Assembly: GCF_029360645.1 (NCBI RefSeq)
Contig: NZ_JARDUA010000008.1
Location: 124,001-188,000, forward strand
Length of the DNA stretch: 64,000 bases
Direction of reading: 5' to 3'
Origin: Pontibacter litorisediminis
Lineage (GTDB): Bacteria; Bacteroidota; Bacteroidia; Cytophagales; Hymenobacteraceae
How positions within the stretch are numbered: position 1 is the stretch's first letter; each line of letters opens with the position of its first letter. A model generated the notes under the pieces. That model had not been told where the DNA came from, ran no database searches, and saw nothing but the letters and a program-made list of their open reading frames with translations. The translations under genes were made by a program, and so were the position numbers. Positions 1-8,139 of the stretch are shown one piece after another.

Positions 1-37
1 AGTTTATTTTGATGCCTTTTAGCCTGTTTATATACAT
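1..37 (-). CDS. Start of an unidentified gene, cut by the window edge
   Basis: Twelve codons read from an ATG at 37 to the left edge without a stop. An AAGGAG ribosome-binding sequence lies about ten bases upstream, and a promoter with a Crp/Fnr-type palindrome sits at 86-130 and points the same way. That promoter is the main reason to believe the gene. Too little protein is present to name it. Confidence 0.35.
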   Translation of the reverse strand, partial: MYINRLKGIKIN

Positions 38-85
38 CAAATGCAGTCTCCTTACCCTTAGGGAGCAGGAAGCTGCCTTGCTTTA

Positions 86-130
86 CAAAGGAAGCATTAT
101 ACGTAGCATTCGTCTGTGATTTAAGTCACA
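86..130 (-). promoter_or_regulatory. Promoter with Crp/Fnr-type palindrome (site 1)
   Basis: A perfect TGTGA-N6-TCACA palindrome lies at 115-130. A -7-like element, TTCCTTTG on the minus strand, lies at 86-93. The offset between the two (29 bases) is the same as in the promoters near 2200 and 5330. If transcription starts about five bases past the -7 element, the palindrome is centred near -41.5, the class II activator position. It would drive the gene cut off at the left edge. Which Crp/Fnr-family protein binds is not known. Confidence 0.6.
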
Positions 131-245
131 CATGATAGCGGTAAAGCGAGTAATGCTCCAGGGGCAGGACTGGCGTAAATACACACACTGCCTGCACTTC
201 ATGAGCACAGACAGTATGTGTACGTCTTACTATTTTTCTGTCAGT

Positions 246-437
246 CTAAGTAGACATCCTGGAAATTAAAGCTTCCACGACAGTGCCGTATAGGCTGCTA
301 TTAAAAGGACTGGAGCTGATGGCACAACTACCGTCACACCCGAAGAAAGCATAGATAGGATAGCCTAGTACGCCGCCAGCAAACATGCCCAACACCAGTT
401 TTAAACCGGTACCGAGCGATAATTTATTCAGTATCAT
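246..437 (-). CDS. DUF6132 family small membrane protein
   Basis: A 63-residue protein with a glycine-rich hydrophobic stretch (about residues 8-30) followed by a GCDGSC motif and a short SSLYG segment. This is the pattern of the DUF6132 family, small inner-membrane proteins often found beside rhodanese genes in Bacteroidota; the function is unknown. The ATG at 437 is preferred to the one at 461 because it overlaps the upstream rhodanese gene by only 14 bases, which suggests translational coupling. It is the last gene of the unit that begins with the metallo-beta-lactamase gene at 2139. Confidence 0.6.
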   Translation of the reverse strand: MILNKLSLGTGLKLVLGMFAGGVLGYPIYAFFGCDGSCAISSSPFNSSLYGTVVEALISRMST

Positions 438-735
438 AAGGCCAGTTACCAATGCCACCACTCAGGTTATACAGTTTTGTAAAACCTTGCCCCGCCATAT
501 AGTTGCAGGCTTGGGCACTTCTGTTGCCTGATCGGCAGTATAACACATACGGCTTGTCTTTATCCAGTGCATCCACCTTTTGCGGAAACTGGGCATCCAT
601 CAGGTCTACGACCTGCGCGCCCGGTATTTTGCCTTGGCTTACCTCCATGGGAGTGCGAACATCCACTACAGTGGCATCTGGCTGTTCTTCACGAAGCTTT
701 TTAAGCTCTTCTCCGGAACTATCTTTATAGTTCAT
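424..735 (-). CDS. Single-domain rhodanese-like protein
   Basis: A 103-residue rhodanese fold. The active-site loop CRSGNRS places the catalytic cysteine at residue 67 and makes the six-residue loop typical of active sulfurtransferases. A VVDVRTPMEV motif near residue 23 is the usual first rhodanese signature. No signal peptide is seen, so it should be cytoplasmic and carry persulfide sulfur between partners. It lies 60 bases after the metallo-beta-lactamase/rhodanese gene and overlaps the DUF6132 gene, so the three probably form one sulfide/persulfide operon. The physiological sulfur acceptor cannot be told from sequence. Confidence 0.85.
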   Translation of the reverse strand: MNYKDSSGEELKKLREEQPDATVVDVRTPMEVSQGKIPGAQVVDLMDAQFPQKVDALDKDKPYVLYCRSGNRSAQACNYMAGQGFTKLYNLSGGIGNWPYDTE

Positions 736-795
736 GATTGTTGGTATAGTTAAGGTAAGTAAGAGCCCCTTGTGGGCAGGAGCTCCTATTTTAGG

Positions 796-2139
796 TTATT
801 TATTTTTAAGCTCTGTGACAGCTTCGCTCATATCGAGCACCTTCACCTTTGGCAGGGCAGCCTCTACAATGCTGCTGCCTGCTGCGGAGCGGTAGCCGCC
901 GGCACAGTGCACCACCACCGGCTTGTCGGTCGGAATCTCGTTTACCCTCTCCCGCAGCTCAGGCAGTGGAATGTTAATCGAGTTGTCGAAGAACTTGCCA
1001 GCCTTAACTTCGGAGGCGTTGCGGATGTCCACGATCGTGTAGTCGTCTTTGTGCGCCTCAAAAGAAGCTCTTTCAAACCTGCCGCTCTCTTCGCCATCCT
1101 GCTTGTCGTACACGAAAGCCCCTTTTAATAACAACTCATACCCGATTTTAGAAGCCTTGGCAATCAGCTCATTCAGCTGCTCATCACTTTCACCAATCAG
1201 GTAGTAGCTTTCGTTAGGACCAACGATACTGCCCAGCCAGGTCTCAAACTTGCCGCCGTTCTGGATGTTGATCGCACCTTTGTAGTGGCCTTGCTTGAAA
1301 ACCTTCTCGCTGCGGGCATCCACGATTATAGCACCATCTTCCGGCTTATAGTTCTTTTCCAACCTTACCACGCCCTCCACGCTAGGTTTATAGTCAGGTG
1401 CGCCCTGCTTGTTCAGGCTCACATCGTAGCCAAAGTATTTTGGTATAAAGGGCTGGTCTTCTGTCAAAACTTTTACAAACTCGTCTTCGCTCATTGGCTT
1501 CAGGGCATAGTTGCCCAGCTTTTCGTCGCCAATAGTACTGCTGTTGGCATCGCTCAAGCCTTTGCCGCAAAGCGAGCCCGCGCCGTGTGCTGGGTATACC
1601 ACCACATCGTCGGCCAGCTGCATCAGCTTTTCGCGGGTGCTGTGGTACATCTGGCGGGCCAATTCTTCGCGCTTGGCAGTTACGTTGCCGGCACTCTCGC
1701 GCAGATCCGGGCGACCAACATCACCGATAAATAAGGTATCTCCAGTGAACACGGCTTTATCTTTTCCTTCATGCTCCAGCACAATGCTGATGCCGTCGGG
1801 GGAATGGCCTGGTGTGTGCAGCGACTTCAGTTTTATCTCGCCTAGCTGTAGTTCTGCACCCTCGTCAAACGCCTGATGAGGATAGTCGGCCCCCACCATA
1901 CTATGCGTGTAAATGGTTGCACCGGTTTTCTGGTGTATCTCCAGGTGCGAGCTTATAAAGTCGGCGTGCGGGTGCGTTTCTATCACACCTACAATTTTTG
2001 CATGGTGCTCTTTGGCATACGCATAGTATGGCTGCGGATCGCGCGCCGGGTCAATCAGTATTACTTCCTTTGCGCTCTCGCTCAAGATGGCGTATGCATA
2101 GTGGGCTAAGCCCTTGTCTTCAAACTGTTTAATTTTCAT
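796..2139 (-). CDS. MBL-fold hydrolase fused to two rhodanese domains (persulfide dioxygenase-like)
   Basis: A 447-residue cytoplasmic protein. Residues 1-240 form a metallo-beta-lactamase domain with metal ligands H56, H58, D60, H111, D134 and H185, and the GSLCG segment usual for ETHE1/Blh-type enzymes. Two rhodanese domains follow. The first (about 260-345) lacks a cysteine at the active loop and is probably inactive; the second (about 360-445) has the intact loop CAGGYRS with C412. Fusions of this kind oxidise or move persulfides formed from hydrogen sulfide. It is first in its unit, behind a promoter with a Crp/Fnr-type site at 2209-2224. The dioxygenase activity is inferred from the family. 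Confidence 0.88.
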   Translation of the reverse strand: MKIKQFEDKGLAHYAYAILSESAKEVILIDPARDPQPYYAYAKEHHAKIVGVIETHPHADFISSHLEIHQKTGATIYTHSMVGADYPHQAFDEGAELQLGEIKLKSLHTPGHSPDGISIVLEHEGKDKAVFTGDTLFIGDVGRPDLRESAGNVTAKREELARQMYHSTREKLMQLADDVVVYPAHGAGSLCGKGLSDANSSTIGDEKLGNYALKPMSEDEFVKVLTEDQPFIPKYFGYDVSLNKQGAPDYKPSVEGVVRLEKNYKPEDGAIIVDARSEKVFKQGHYKGAINIQNGGKFETWLGSIVGPNESYYLIGESDEQLNELIAKASKIGYELLLKGAFVYDKQDGEESGRFERASFEAHKDDYTIVDIRNASEVKAGKFFDNSINIPLPELRERVNEIPTDKPVVVHCAGGYRSAAGSSIVEAALPKVKVLDMSEAVTELKNK

Positions 2140-2179
2140 AGATTCTCTGCTATCTTATGGTTGAACTAACTTCCTGATA

Positions 2180-2224
2180 CAAAAATAAAGTTTTGGCTGC
2201 CCAAGTTCAGTGATGTTTGTCACA
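2180..2224 (-). promoter_or_regulatory. Promoter with Crp/Fnr-type palindrome (site 2)
   Basis: On the minus strand the element TATTTTTG (2187 down to 2180) fits the Bacteroidota -7 consensus TAnnTTTG exactly. The palindrome AGTGATGTTTGTCACA at 2209-2224 contains GTGA-N6-TCAC. Its centre would fall at about -41.5 from a start near 2175, which suits class II activation. It controls the metallo-beta-lactamase/rhodanese unit. The flanking sequence resembles that around the site at 5329-5344. Confidence 0.65.
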
Positions 2225-2319
2225 CAACTTATTGTACTGTATAAACTTATGATTTGATATGGCTGGAGGCGTAAGAGCTAGGCACAAAATATAACGCTGA
2301 TGCCCATGCGACAGGTAGC

Positions 2320-3717
2320 CTAGAAGTTTAGCTGCGTGACAAAGTTTAGATTATGGAAGTTGGTAGTGTAGTACATGGCTCCGAGCGGCAAGTCTGTACC
2401 CGGCGATGTTCTTCCAACATAAAGCAGCCGAAAACTCAGGCCTTTCAGCACTGGTTTTGCTGGGCTATAGTTTATGTCAGCTAACCAGCCTATGTAAGGA
2501 ACAGCTCCATACTTATTGTGTGTATAGTTCTCCCGGCCAGGCATCCAGGCTTTAGAAGCAGCTGCTTCTAAGGATAGCCTGTCTGACCAGCGTTTTTTTA
2601 CTTTCACTGCTAGTAAGTCTGATTTGCCTGTGCCTTCCATTCGGCCCCTGGAGAGTGTGGCGAAGAACTGCTCACGGCCCCATTCCCGCGGAAACAGGAA
2701 GCGCCCCTGCCCATCTATGTGCAGGTAATTTAGCGATGTATTCCAAGTTCCGGTCTCGTAAGCCAGCTGAGTGCCTACCAGCCATTGTTGCTGATTCGGG
2801 AAATAGGCAAGTGCTTCTTCCGGGTTGCCCCCGTTGCCTGCCTGCACCTGGTAAAGGCCTTCTATACCTGCTTTTACTTGCGGTATAATTTCTATAGTTG
2901 TCCGGCCATAGCTGGTGTTCGATACATTCTCGACCCAGTAGTTCCATACTTCTGCATTAAAGCTATGCTTAACAGCCCCTGTATTTACCTGTATACCTGT
3001 TACAGCAACACCTTTGGTTTCAGTATGGTGTGTATAACCTGATCGATTGCCCCATGCATCAACACCTACAGGAAACGTACCTATGGACTCACCCGCTTTA
3101 AACCACTCTACCGTGCTTCTGGGTGAGAAATGATCAAACCAGGCAAGTGTCAGGTGTGCTTTTTCTTGTATTGGAAATTGAAGACTGATACCTTGAAAGG
3201 AGTAAGGCTTCATGCGTGTATCCTGCGGATTCATCAGGGGCGAGGTAAAGCTGAATCGGCCAGCTTTCGCGTGCAGCCAATCTACTTTATACTCCAGGTA
3301 CAGTTCGTCCAGCCGGTCCAGGCCGGCTTTATTTTCCGGATCTTCTACATTAAAGAGCTCCAGTTCCAGCTTAGGGTACTTACCTGTTACAGGATCCTGA
3401 TGTGCCATGCCAGATGAGAACAAGTTGTAGGTAAACAACCCGGCAACCCCCACTCTGAAACCATGGAAGGGAGCTGTTTTATAAGCTATCTCGGCACCGA
3501 TGGCATTGGCATAGTTATCAGAAAGTTCGCGGTGGTTCCAGGTTGCCATGAAATAATTCCGCACATGCCCGTGCACGGTACCTTTTGTAAAGAGCTCCTG
3601 CACGCTGTTTACCTGTACAGTATCTGGTTGATAAGTTTCGTGATGTTTTTGGGCAGAAGCCGTACCCCAGCTCATACTGGCTGCCAGTATAGCCGCCAGG
3701 GTAAATCTGTTACGCAT
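2320..3717 (-). CDS. Outer membrane beta-barrel porin, OprD-like
   Basis: Read from the ATG at 3717 this is a 465-residue protein with a clear signal peptide ending in an ASA-Q cleavage site. The ATG at 3756 would add 13 residues ahead of the signal and is less likely. The body alternates aromatic and polar residues like a barrel, with an RFSFTSPLMNPQDTRM segment and a terminal NFVTQLNF strand ending in phenylalanine. It resembles the OprD-type porins of Bacteroidota, which pass small solutes. It lies 56 bases after the universal stress protein gene and probably shares the promoter at 5300-5344. The substrate is unknown. Confidence 0.75.
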   Translation of the reverse strand: MRNRFTLAAILAASMSWGTASAQKHHETYQPDTVQVNSVQELFTKGTVHGHVRNYFMATWNHRELSDNYANAIGAEIAYKTAPFHGFRVGVAGLFTYNLFSSGMAHQDPVTGKYPKLELELFNVEDPENKAGLDRLDELYLEYKVDWLHAKAGRFSFTSPLMNPQDTRMKPYSFQGISLQFPIQEKAHLTLAWFDHFSPRSTVEWFKAGESIGTFPVGVDAWGNRSGYTHHTETKGVAVTGIQVNTGAVKHSFNAEVWNYWVENVSNTSYGRTTIEIIPQVKAGIEGLYQVQAGNGGNPEEALAYFPNQQQWLVGTQLAYETGTWNTSLNYLHIDGQGRFLFPREWGREQFFATLSRGRMEGTGKSDLLAVKVKKRWSDRLSLEAAASKAWMPGRENYTHNKYGAVPYIGWLADINYSPAKPVLKGLSFRLLYVGRTSPGTDLPLGAMYYTTNFHNLNFVTQLNF

Positions 3718-3773
3718 TGTGTTTAGTGTAAAAAAGATGTGCAGCCTGCGCTGCACATTGAAGAGAAAGGATA

Positions 3774-4616
3774 TTAGTTAAGGTGATAGGTCATCAAAGG
3801 GCGGATGCAGTGGTTCACCAGCGTTTCAGCGACACTACCGTAGAAGAGGTGACTGATGCCTTTTCTACCATGGGTACCGATCAGCACCAGATCCATTTCC
3901 GATACTTCGTTAAAGCTGCGGACACCGGCCGGAACCTTATAGTTGTGATGCAGGTGCAGTTCGTAGTTTTGCAAGTTCAGTTGCTCCGCAAACACCCGCA
4001 TCTTGTATTTCAGTTGCTGGGCTTTGGCTTCATCTTCTTGGTCAACGATCTGCAACAGGTGCAGCTTTGCATCAAAGAGCTGCTGCAGCATTTTTATCGT
4101 TACTACACTTTTCTCTGGTTGTTTTTCCGCTTTAAAGTCTGCCACCCATAGCAGGTGTTGGATAGGCGTGATGGCCGCATGTTTATGGATGGTGATGACG
4201 GGAATGTTCGTATACCTGACCACATGCTGCGCTTCTGAGCCCGATACTTTCTCAAGCCAGCCAGCAGCGCCATCTGTACCCATAATCACCAGGTCAATGC
4301 TTTGAGCATTGGCATAGGTAGCGAGCGTTGTAGTTAACCCACCAAACAGCACTTCGCTGGTAAAGCTGAAGTCCGCGTGCTGTTTCAGCTCTGCAAACAT
4401 CTGCTCCGCCAGTTCCTGCTTTTGCTTTAGCTCACTTTTGTTTACTGTTTCTGATGCAGCTACAGAACCGGCCCATTCAGCGGAGTTTATTTCTATCACA
4501 TGCACCAAATGCGTGTTAATGGGCGTTTTATCCATCAGGAAAGCCAAAAATTCAATGGCTCTAAAAGACACCGGTGTAAAGTCTACCGGCACCATGACGT
4601 TCAATTTATCTTTCAT
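3774..4616 (-). CDS. Universal stress protein with two UspA domains
   Basis: A 280-residue tandem UspA protein. Domain one covers about residues 5-143 and contains VIMGTDGAAGWLEKVSGSEA; domain two covers about 150-280 and ends with LIGTHGRKGISHLFYGSVAE, which carries the G-x2-G-x9-G-S nucleotide-binding pattern. Domain one keeps only part of it. The protein is cytoplasmic and likely binds ATP or AMP during stress or oxygen limitation. It follows the methyltransferase gene by 21 bases, so the two are probably cotranscribed under the Crp/Fnr-type site at 5329-5344. Confidence 0.9.
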   Translation of the reverse strand: MKDKLNVMVPVDFTPVSFRAIEFLAFLMDKTPINTHLVHVIEINSAEWAGSVAASETVNKSELKQKQELAEQMFAELKQHADFSFTSEVLFGGLTTTLATYANAQSIDLVIMGTDGAAGWLEKVSGSEAQHVVRYTNIPVITIHKHAAITPIQHLLWVADFKAEKQPEKSVVTIKMLQQLFDAKLHLLQIVDQEDEAKAQQLKYKMRVFAEQLNLQNYELHLHHNYKVPAGVRSFNEVSEMDLVLIGTHGRKGISHLFYGSVAETLVNHCIRPLMTYHLN

Positions 4617-4637
4617 TTGAGTAGTGGCTTTCAGCCT

Positions 4638-5273
4638 TTACATTTTAGTTTTGCTATTTCTATTCTCTTGATTGTCTGTCCTCTTTTGAGCTACCATTCT
4701 GGTTATATAGCCCGCTCCGCTGTGGTAAGGTCCTTCATGCAGGTGTATGTCCAGTTCCTGTAGCAACTTTATGTCAAGCAGTTTGAAGTCATCCTGTAGC
4801 ACTTCGGCGGTATAGAGCATACGTTCATCTTTTGGTCCGCCGGAGCTATAGCTCAACTGATATGGGTGGAAAGCTTCCAGTATCACAGTGCCACCGGGTG
4901 TGAGCCAGTTGATTACCTTCTGATGCAGTTGCTGGCGCAGCGCAGGCGGAAAGTGAGCATAGATCAGTGCCACCGCCACCTGGCTCTCAGGCTCACAGGA
5001 GAATTGCGCTGCATCGGTTACCTGGTAGTTTAGGGGTACTCCACGTTGTTTTGCCAGTGCCATGGCCTTTTTGCGACCGGCTTCGCTGAAATCAAATGCT
5101 GTTACCTGCCAGCCTTTCAGAGCCGCATACACCGCATTTCTACCTTCCCCTTCGGCAGGCAACAATAATTTTCCGGGCCGCAGGAACTGGAGCTGCTCCC
5201 TGAAAAATTCATTTGGTTCAGCACCGTATACCATCTGTTCCTGGTTGTAGCGGTCATTCCAGAAGTCTTTCAT
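4638..5273 (-). CDS. Class I SAM-dependent methyltransferase, TehB/TPMT-like
   Basis: A 211-residue protein beginning MKDFWNDRYNQEQMVYG, the N-terminus typical of TehB/thiopurine methyltransferase-like enzymes. The glycine-rich SAM loop appears as LLLPAEGEGRNAVYAA, followed by the acidic VTAFDFSE motif. It would methylate a small thiol, chalcogen or metalloid, but the substrate is not shown by sequence. The ATG at 5273 was chosen because AAGAAG lies about seven bases upstream; the ATG at 5279 is a close alternative. It heads a unit with the stress protein and porin genes. Confidence 0.8.
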   Translation of the reverse strand: MKDFWNDRYNQEQMVYGAEPNEFFREQLQFLRPGKLLLPAEGEGRNAVYAALKGWQVTAFDFSEAGRKKAMALAKQRGVPLNYQVTDAAQFSCEPESQVAVALIYAHFPPALRQQLHQKVINWLTPGGTVILEAFHPYQLSYSSGGPKDERMLYTAEVLQDDFKLLDIKLLQELDIHLHEGPYHSGAGYITRMVAQKRTDNQENRNSKTKM

Positions 5274-5299
5274 AGTCATGCTTCTTAAGTTGATCGATA

Positions 5300-5344
5300 C
5301 AAAGGTGGTATTTGGCCTGCCCTGGTTCAGTGACATTGGTTACA
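5300..5344 (-). promoter_or_regulatory. Promoter with Crp/Fnr-type palindrome (site 3)
   Basis: AGTGACATTGGTTACA at 5329-5344 is a GTGA-N6-TTAC variant with one mismatch in the inverted repeat. CACCTTTG on the minus strand (5307-5300) stands in for the -7 element. Spacing is identical to the other two sites, and the flanks (TTTGGC, CTGCCC, GTTCAGTGA) match those around 2190-2224. It drives the methyltransferase, stress protein and porin genes. Confidence 0.6.
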
Positions 5345-5382
5345 CAAGCCACAGATTCTCGAATGACAGGCAGCCAGGTAAT

Positions 5383-5412
5383 AAAAAAGGCTGCACTTGT
5401 CAGCACAGCCTT
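5383..5412 (-). terminator. Rho-independent terminator after the DUF302 gene
   Basis: On the minus strand AAGGCTG and CAGCCTT pair across a 12-base loop, directly followed by a run of six T. It ends the DUF2892-DUF302 unit and separates it from the promoter at 5300-5344. Confidence 0.7.
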
Positions 5413-5437
5413 CTGATATTTTATAGTTAAGGAATCG

Positions 5438-5824
5438 CTAGAGCTTGTTGATCGCAGTTTTCAGCTTCTGGCTCACTTCTTCTGCTAATGGAGCAAGATT
5501 CGGGTTATCTACGGCAGCCATGGTTTCCATCGGATTGATAGCGGTTACTTCCACCTCTCCGTTTTCATGCTCCTGCAGCAACACATTGCAAGGCAGCATA
5601 ACGCCAATGTTAGCTTCCTGCTGAATAGCCTGATGCGCCAGCCTTGGGTTGCAGGCACCCAGAATCTTATAGTTTCTGAAATCTACCTGCAGCTTTTCTT
5701 TAAACTTCTCTTTTAGGTCTATTTCACTAATCACGCCGAAGCCCTCCTGTTGCAGGGCTTCTTTTACTTTGGTGGTGGCCTCTTCAAAAGAGCTGTTTAA
5801 CTTCTTACTTAAGTGATAACTCAT
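5438..5824 (-). CDS. DUF302 domain protein
   Basis: A 128-residue cytoplasmic protein made of one DUF302 domain. The family pattern is clear: an N-terminal helix with a GFGVISEIDL strand, the YKILGACNPRLAHQAI segment around residues 53-68, and an IGVMLPCNVLL strand with a cysteine. Function is unknown; the family often sits near sulfur or redox genes, as here. It follows the DUF2892-like gene by 38 bases, and a terminator lies just downstream at 5383-5412. Confidence 0.85.
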   Translation of the reverse strand: MSYHLSKKLNSSFEEATTKVKEALQQEGFGVISEIDLKEKFKEKLQVDFRNYKILGACNPRLAHQAIQQEANIGVMLPCNVLLQEHENGEVEVTAINPMETMAAVDNPNLAPLAEEVSQKLKTAINKL

Positions 5825-5862
5825 AGCTTATCTTTCTTTTAGTGTTCTATCGCTTATGCCTG

Positions 5863-6057
5863 TTATAGGGTGTCGAAGTTGGCTACATCATATGCAGGAC
5901 AACGCCCTACGGATTCTGTAAGCGCCCAGACGGTCGCCAAGTCACCAATGGCAGTGGCTGCAGGCCCTTTAACCGTTTTTGTGGTATTAAGAGCTGCTAC
6001 GCCCGCTCCTAACGCAGACCTGTCAAACCGATTTGTGGTTCCCACGTTCTTCATCAT
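5863..6057 (-). CDS. DUF2892-like protein with polar substitutions in its membrane segments
   Basis: A 64-residue protein that keeps the N-terminal signature KNVGTTNRFDR and the C-terminal VGRCPAY of the YgaP-type DUF2892 family, normally NVGTxDRxxR and VGFCPLY around two transmembrane helices. Where the family has leucine, isoleucine and phenylalanine, this copy has alanine, threonine, serine, aspartate and arginine, for example FDRSALG and AIGDLATVWALTESVGR. No run is hydrophobic enough to span a membrane. It could be a soluble relative or a decaying gene whose frame is still open. It is upstream of DUF302 in the same direction. Confidence 0.55.
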   Translation of the reverse strand: MMKNVGTTNRFDRSALGAGVAALNTTKTVKGPAATAIGDLATVWALTESVGRCPAYDVANFDTL

Positions 6058-6924
6058 AACATTTAAGTCAAGTGTTTCTGATTGCCAACAATGGTTAGTT
6101 GGTTAACGCATGGCTTCTAAGAGTGTTCCCGGATTATACAGCCTTTGCCCGTTTGTTAGAAGCTTACCATAAGGCCGGCTTTTTTACTTTATCATGACCT
6201 TCCTATTATTTTAAAAAATACATCGTAGCGGAAGTGGTTAATTAAAATACCAAAGGTTGTTGCAGTGATCTCTATGAGCCGCAGTAGAACTCAAAGAGGG
6301 AGTGCATGATGTTTTTCTACGTGATCGGAGAGCACTTTGAGTAGGTGGCAGTGCAGCGTTCAAGCCGCTCATCGATTACCGGCTCGAGGAGAAAGAGCTA
6401 GCTAGTGACAGAAAATCGTATTTCTAATTGGAAGTCAAGACAAAAAGGTAAGGGACGTGATGCAGGTAAAGACGGAGGAAAAAGTGGTTTTGGACAGGGA
6501 ACTGCTCTTTGAGCGCTTCTCCCTTGATAGGTTGCCCTTACCGGGTAATTGAAGAAAACATAGGGAGAGAGGGTGCTGGCAGGCATGATCAACCAGAACT
6601 GGGTGGTTGAAGTGACGGTGGCATTCTTCTACGAGGACAGCACCTAAAAGCTTCATCCTTATGGTACATCTCTTTTCAATAAAGGCAATGCCAATACGAC
6701 GGATATTAAAAGGGTTAAACACTTGAAAAAAATGATGTATTCTCTTGATACACCTTCACCCATCAGTAGGGTAACAAAATGATAGCTACTGTAAATGGAA
6801 GTACCTTTTATCGTTAGGTGCATGTAGCGACACATCAAACTCCGATCAAGCGCATAGCAAACAAATAGTTGTGGCGTGATGTAAAATCTTTTGTTTTTAA
6901 TTGTAATTATTAAGTTATATTATT
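6058..6924. other. Gene-poor stretch with possible decayed coding sequence
   Basis: No intact gene was found. On the plus strand, short gene-like translations with early stops occur near 6350-6420 (ending in KELASDRKSYF), 6445-6553 (KVVLDRELLFERFSLD) and 6588-6647 (NWVVEVTVAFFYED). They are in different frames and match no family I recognise. The stretch looks like an old, broken gene or genes. It ends in the AT-rich promoter of the H-NOX gene. Confidence 0.35.
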
Positions 6925-6932
6925 ATAATTTG
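6901..6932 (+). promoter_or_regulatory. Probable promoter of the H-NOX gene
   Basis: ATAATTTG at 6925-6932 differs from the Bacteroidota -7 consensus TAnnTTTG at one position. A TTG at 6901-6903 lies 21 bases before it, a usual distance for the -33 element. The surrounding 60 bases are strongly AT-rich. The start codon is at 6959. Confidence 0.45.
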
Positions 6933-6958
6933 GTATCAGCAGCGCAATATACCTCCGT

Positions 6959-7531
6959 ATGAAAGCACAAAGTGACGCATCACACCTCATGCACGGTTCC
7001 ATGTTTGTACTGCTCGAACGATTTGTCGTAAGCACCTATGACCGCAGCACATGGATTGACCTGCTGGAAGAGTCAGGCGTTGACCATATGTCCTTTCGAA
7101 TGCAGGAGATGTATCCCACCCACGAGATTTTTGCCATTCTCAGCTGTTTGAGCGAGTCAGCGGAACAGCCTGTTTTTGATTTGATGGAGCAGTTCGGTCA
7201 GTTTATGGTGCTTGACCTGATGCGGATGTACAGCAGTTATGTTCAACCAGAGTGGCGTACCTATGAAATGCTGATTAATACAGAGGATGCAATGCACAGT
7301 GCTGTTAGAAGGGAGGACAGGAGAGCCAATCCACCGAAACTGTTGGTAGCAAAAAAAAGTGCAAACCGACTCATGATAGAGTACTCGTCAAAACGCAGGA
7401 TGGCTGGCGTTGCAGTGGGTATTATCAAAGGCATTGCCAGGTACTTTCATGAAAGCGAAAAGGTGGAGGTAATGCTGTTATCACCTGCGGATGCAGAGAA
7501 CGTGCAAATTAAGGTAGACTTCCTGGTTTGA
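6959..7531 (+). CDS. Stand-alone H-NOX (heme-NO/O2 binding) protein
   Basis: A 190-residue HNOB-domain protein. H113, in the TEDAMHSAVR helix, is the expected proximal heme ligand, and YSSKR at 142-146 is the conserved Y-x-S-x-R motif that holds the heme propionates. The family N-terminus MHGSMF starts at residue 11, so the ATG at 6989 is an alternative start. Such proteins sense nitric oxide (or oxygen) and signal through a partner, usually a histidine kinase or a cyclic-di-GMP enzyme encoded next door. No partner is present here; the neighbours are gene-poor DNA. Confidence 0.88.
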   Translation: MKAQSDASHLMHGSMFVLLERFVVSTYDRSTWIDLLEESGVDHMSFRMQEMYPTHEIFAILSCLSESAEQPVFDLMEQFGQFMVLDLMRMYSSYVQPEWRTYEMLINTEDAMHSAVRREDRRANPPKLLVAKKSANRLMIEYSSKRRMAGVAVGIIKGIARYFHESEKVEVMLLSPADAENVQIKVDFLV

Positions 7532-7962
7532 GTGGCATAGCTCCTCCGATTGCACCTCTACAATACCTAAAAATTAAGAAACAGATGTTTAAGCAGGTAT
7601 AAATACCTCCAACAATGACCTGCCCGGGATGAGAAGCTACAAGGCTGGTTTAGGTATTCGTTATTCTCCTTTAACCGGTACTGGGAAGATTGGACTGCCG
7701 TTCTCGAAGTACAAGACGCTTTTCAAAAGCATAGAAGTACGTCTCGGCAATTAGTAGCATCGGGCCTTTATCATCAGCACGGATTTAAATCTCACGATCC
7801 CCGGATTTTAGTTATTTTTATGGCACCAGGATAACGTTCTTCATAAGGTTGGTAACATAGGTTGCCTGTTGTTTTTATACTTCTTTCTTACCCTCGTGAT
7901 GCTGCACGCAGGTATTATCCCCACAGCCAGGTACTACTTCCGCTTAGTTTTTACATGGAGGT
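7532..7962. other. Stretch without a recognisable gene
   Basis: Open frames here are short and no family signature appears in either strand. No strong hairpin or repeat was seen. It separates the H-NOX gene from a small hydrophobic reading frame and the PAP2 remnant. Confidence 0.4.
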
Positions 7963-8118
7963 ATGGAGCTTCCCGGCGCAGCAGCAGCAATTGTGACCAA
8001 AGCGCCGTTAGCCAAAGGAGCTACCGTGTTCCTGGCAGGTGCCGGAATCTGGGTGGCGACCTTTGGAGCAATGAAACTTTACACAGTTGTCCCAAAGCCA
8101 TTGCACGCTAACGTCTAA
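7963..8118 (+). CDS. Hypothetical 51-residue hydrophobic protein
   Basis: An ATG-initiated frame, preceded almost directly by GGAGGT, encodes an alanine-rich protein with one possible membrane helix (about residues 18-37, containing TVFLAGAGIWVATFGA). No family is recognised. Gene-like composition and the ribosome-binding sequence support it, but the Shine-Dalgarno spacing is too tight for efficient starts and the next 300 bases are a pseudogene, so it could also be decayed material. Confidence 0.3.
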   Translation: MELPGAAAAIVTKAPLAKGATVFLAGAGIWVATFGAMKLYTVVPKPLHANV

Positions 8119-8139
8119 CTCATTATCGTCTGTTGTGCT

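Noticed and set aside
772..1128. A 118-codon plus-strand frame
   Set aside because: Antisense to the rhodanese part of the MBL-rhodanese gene; no supporting features.
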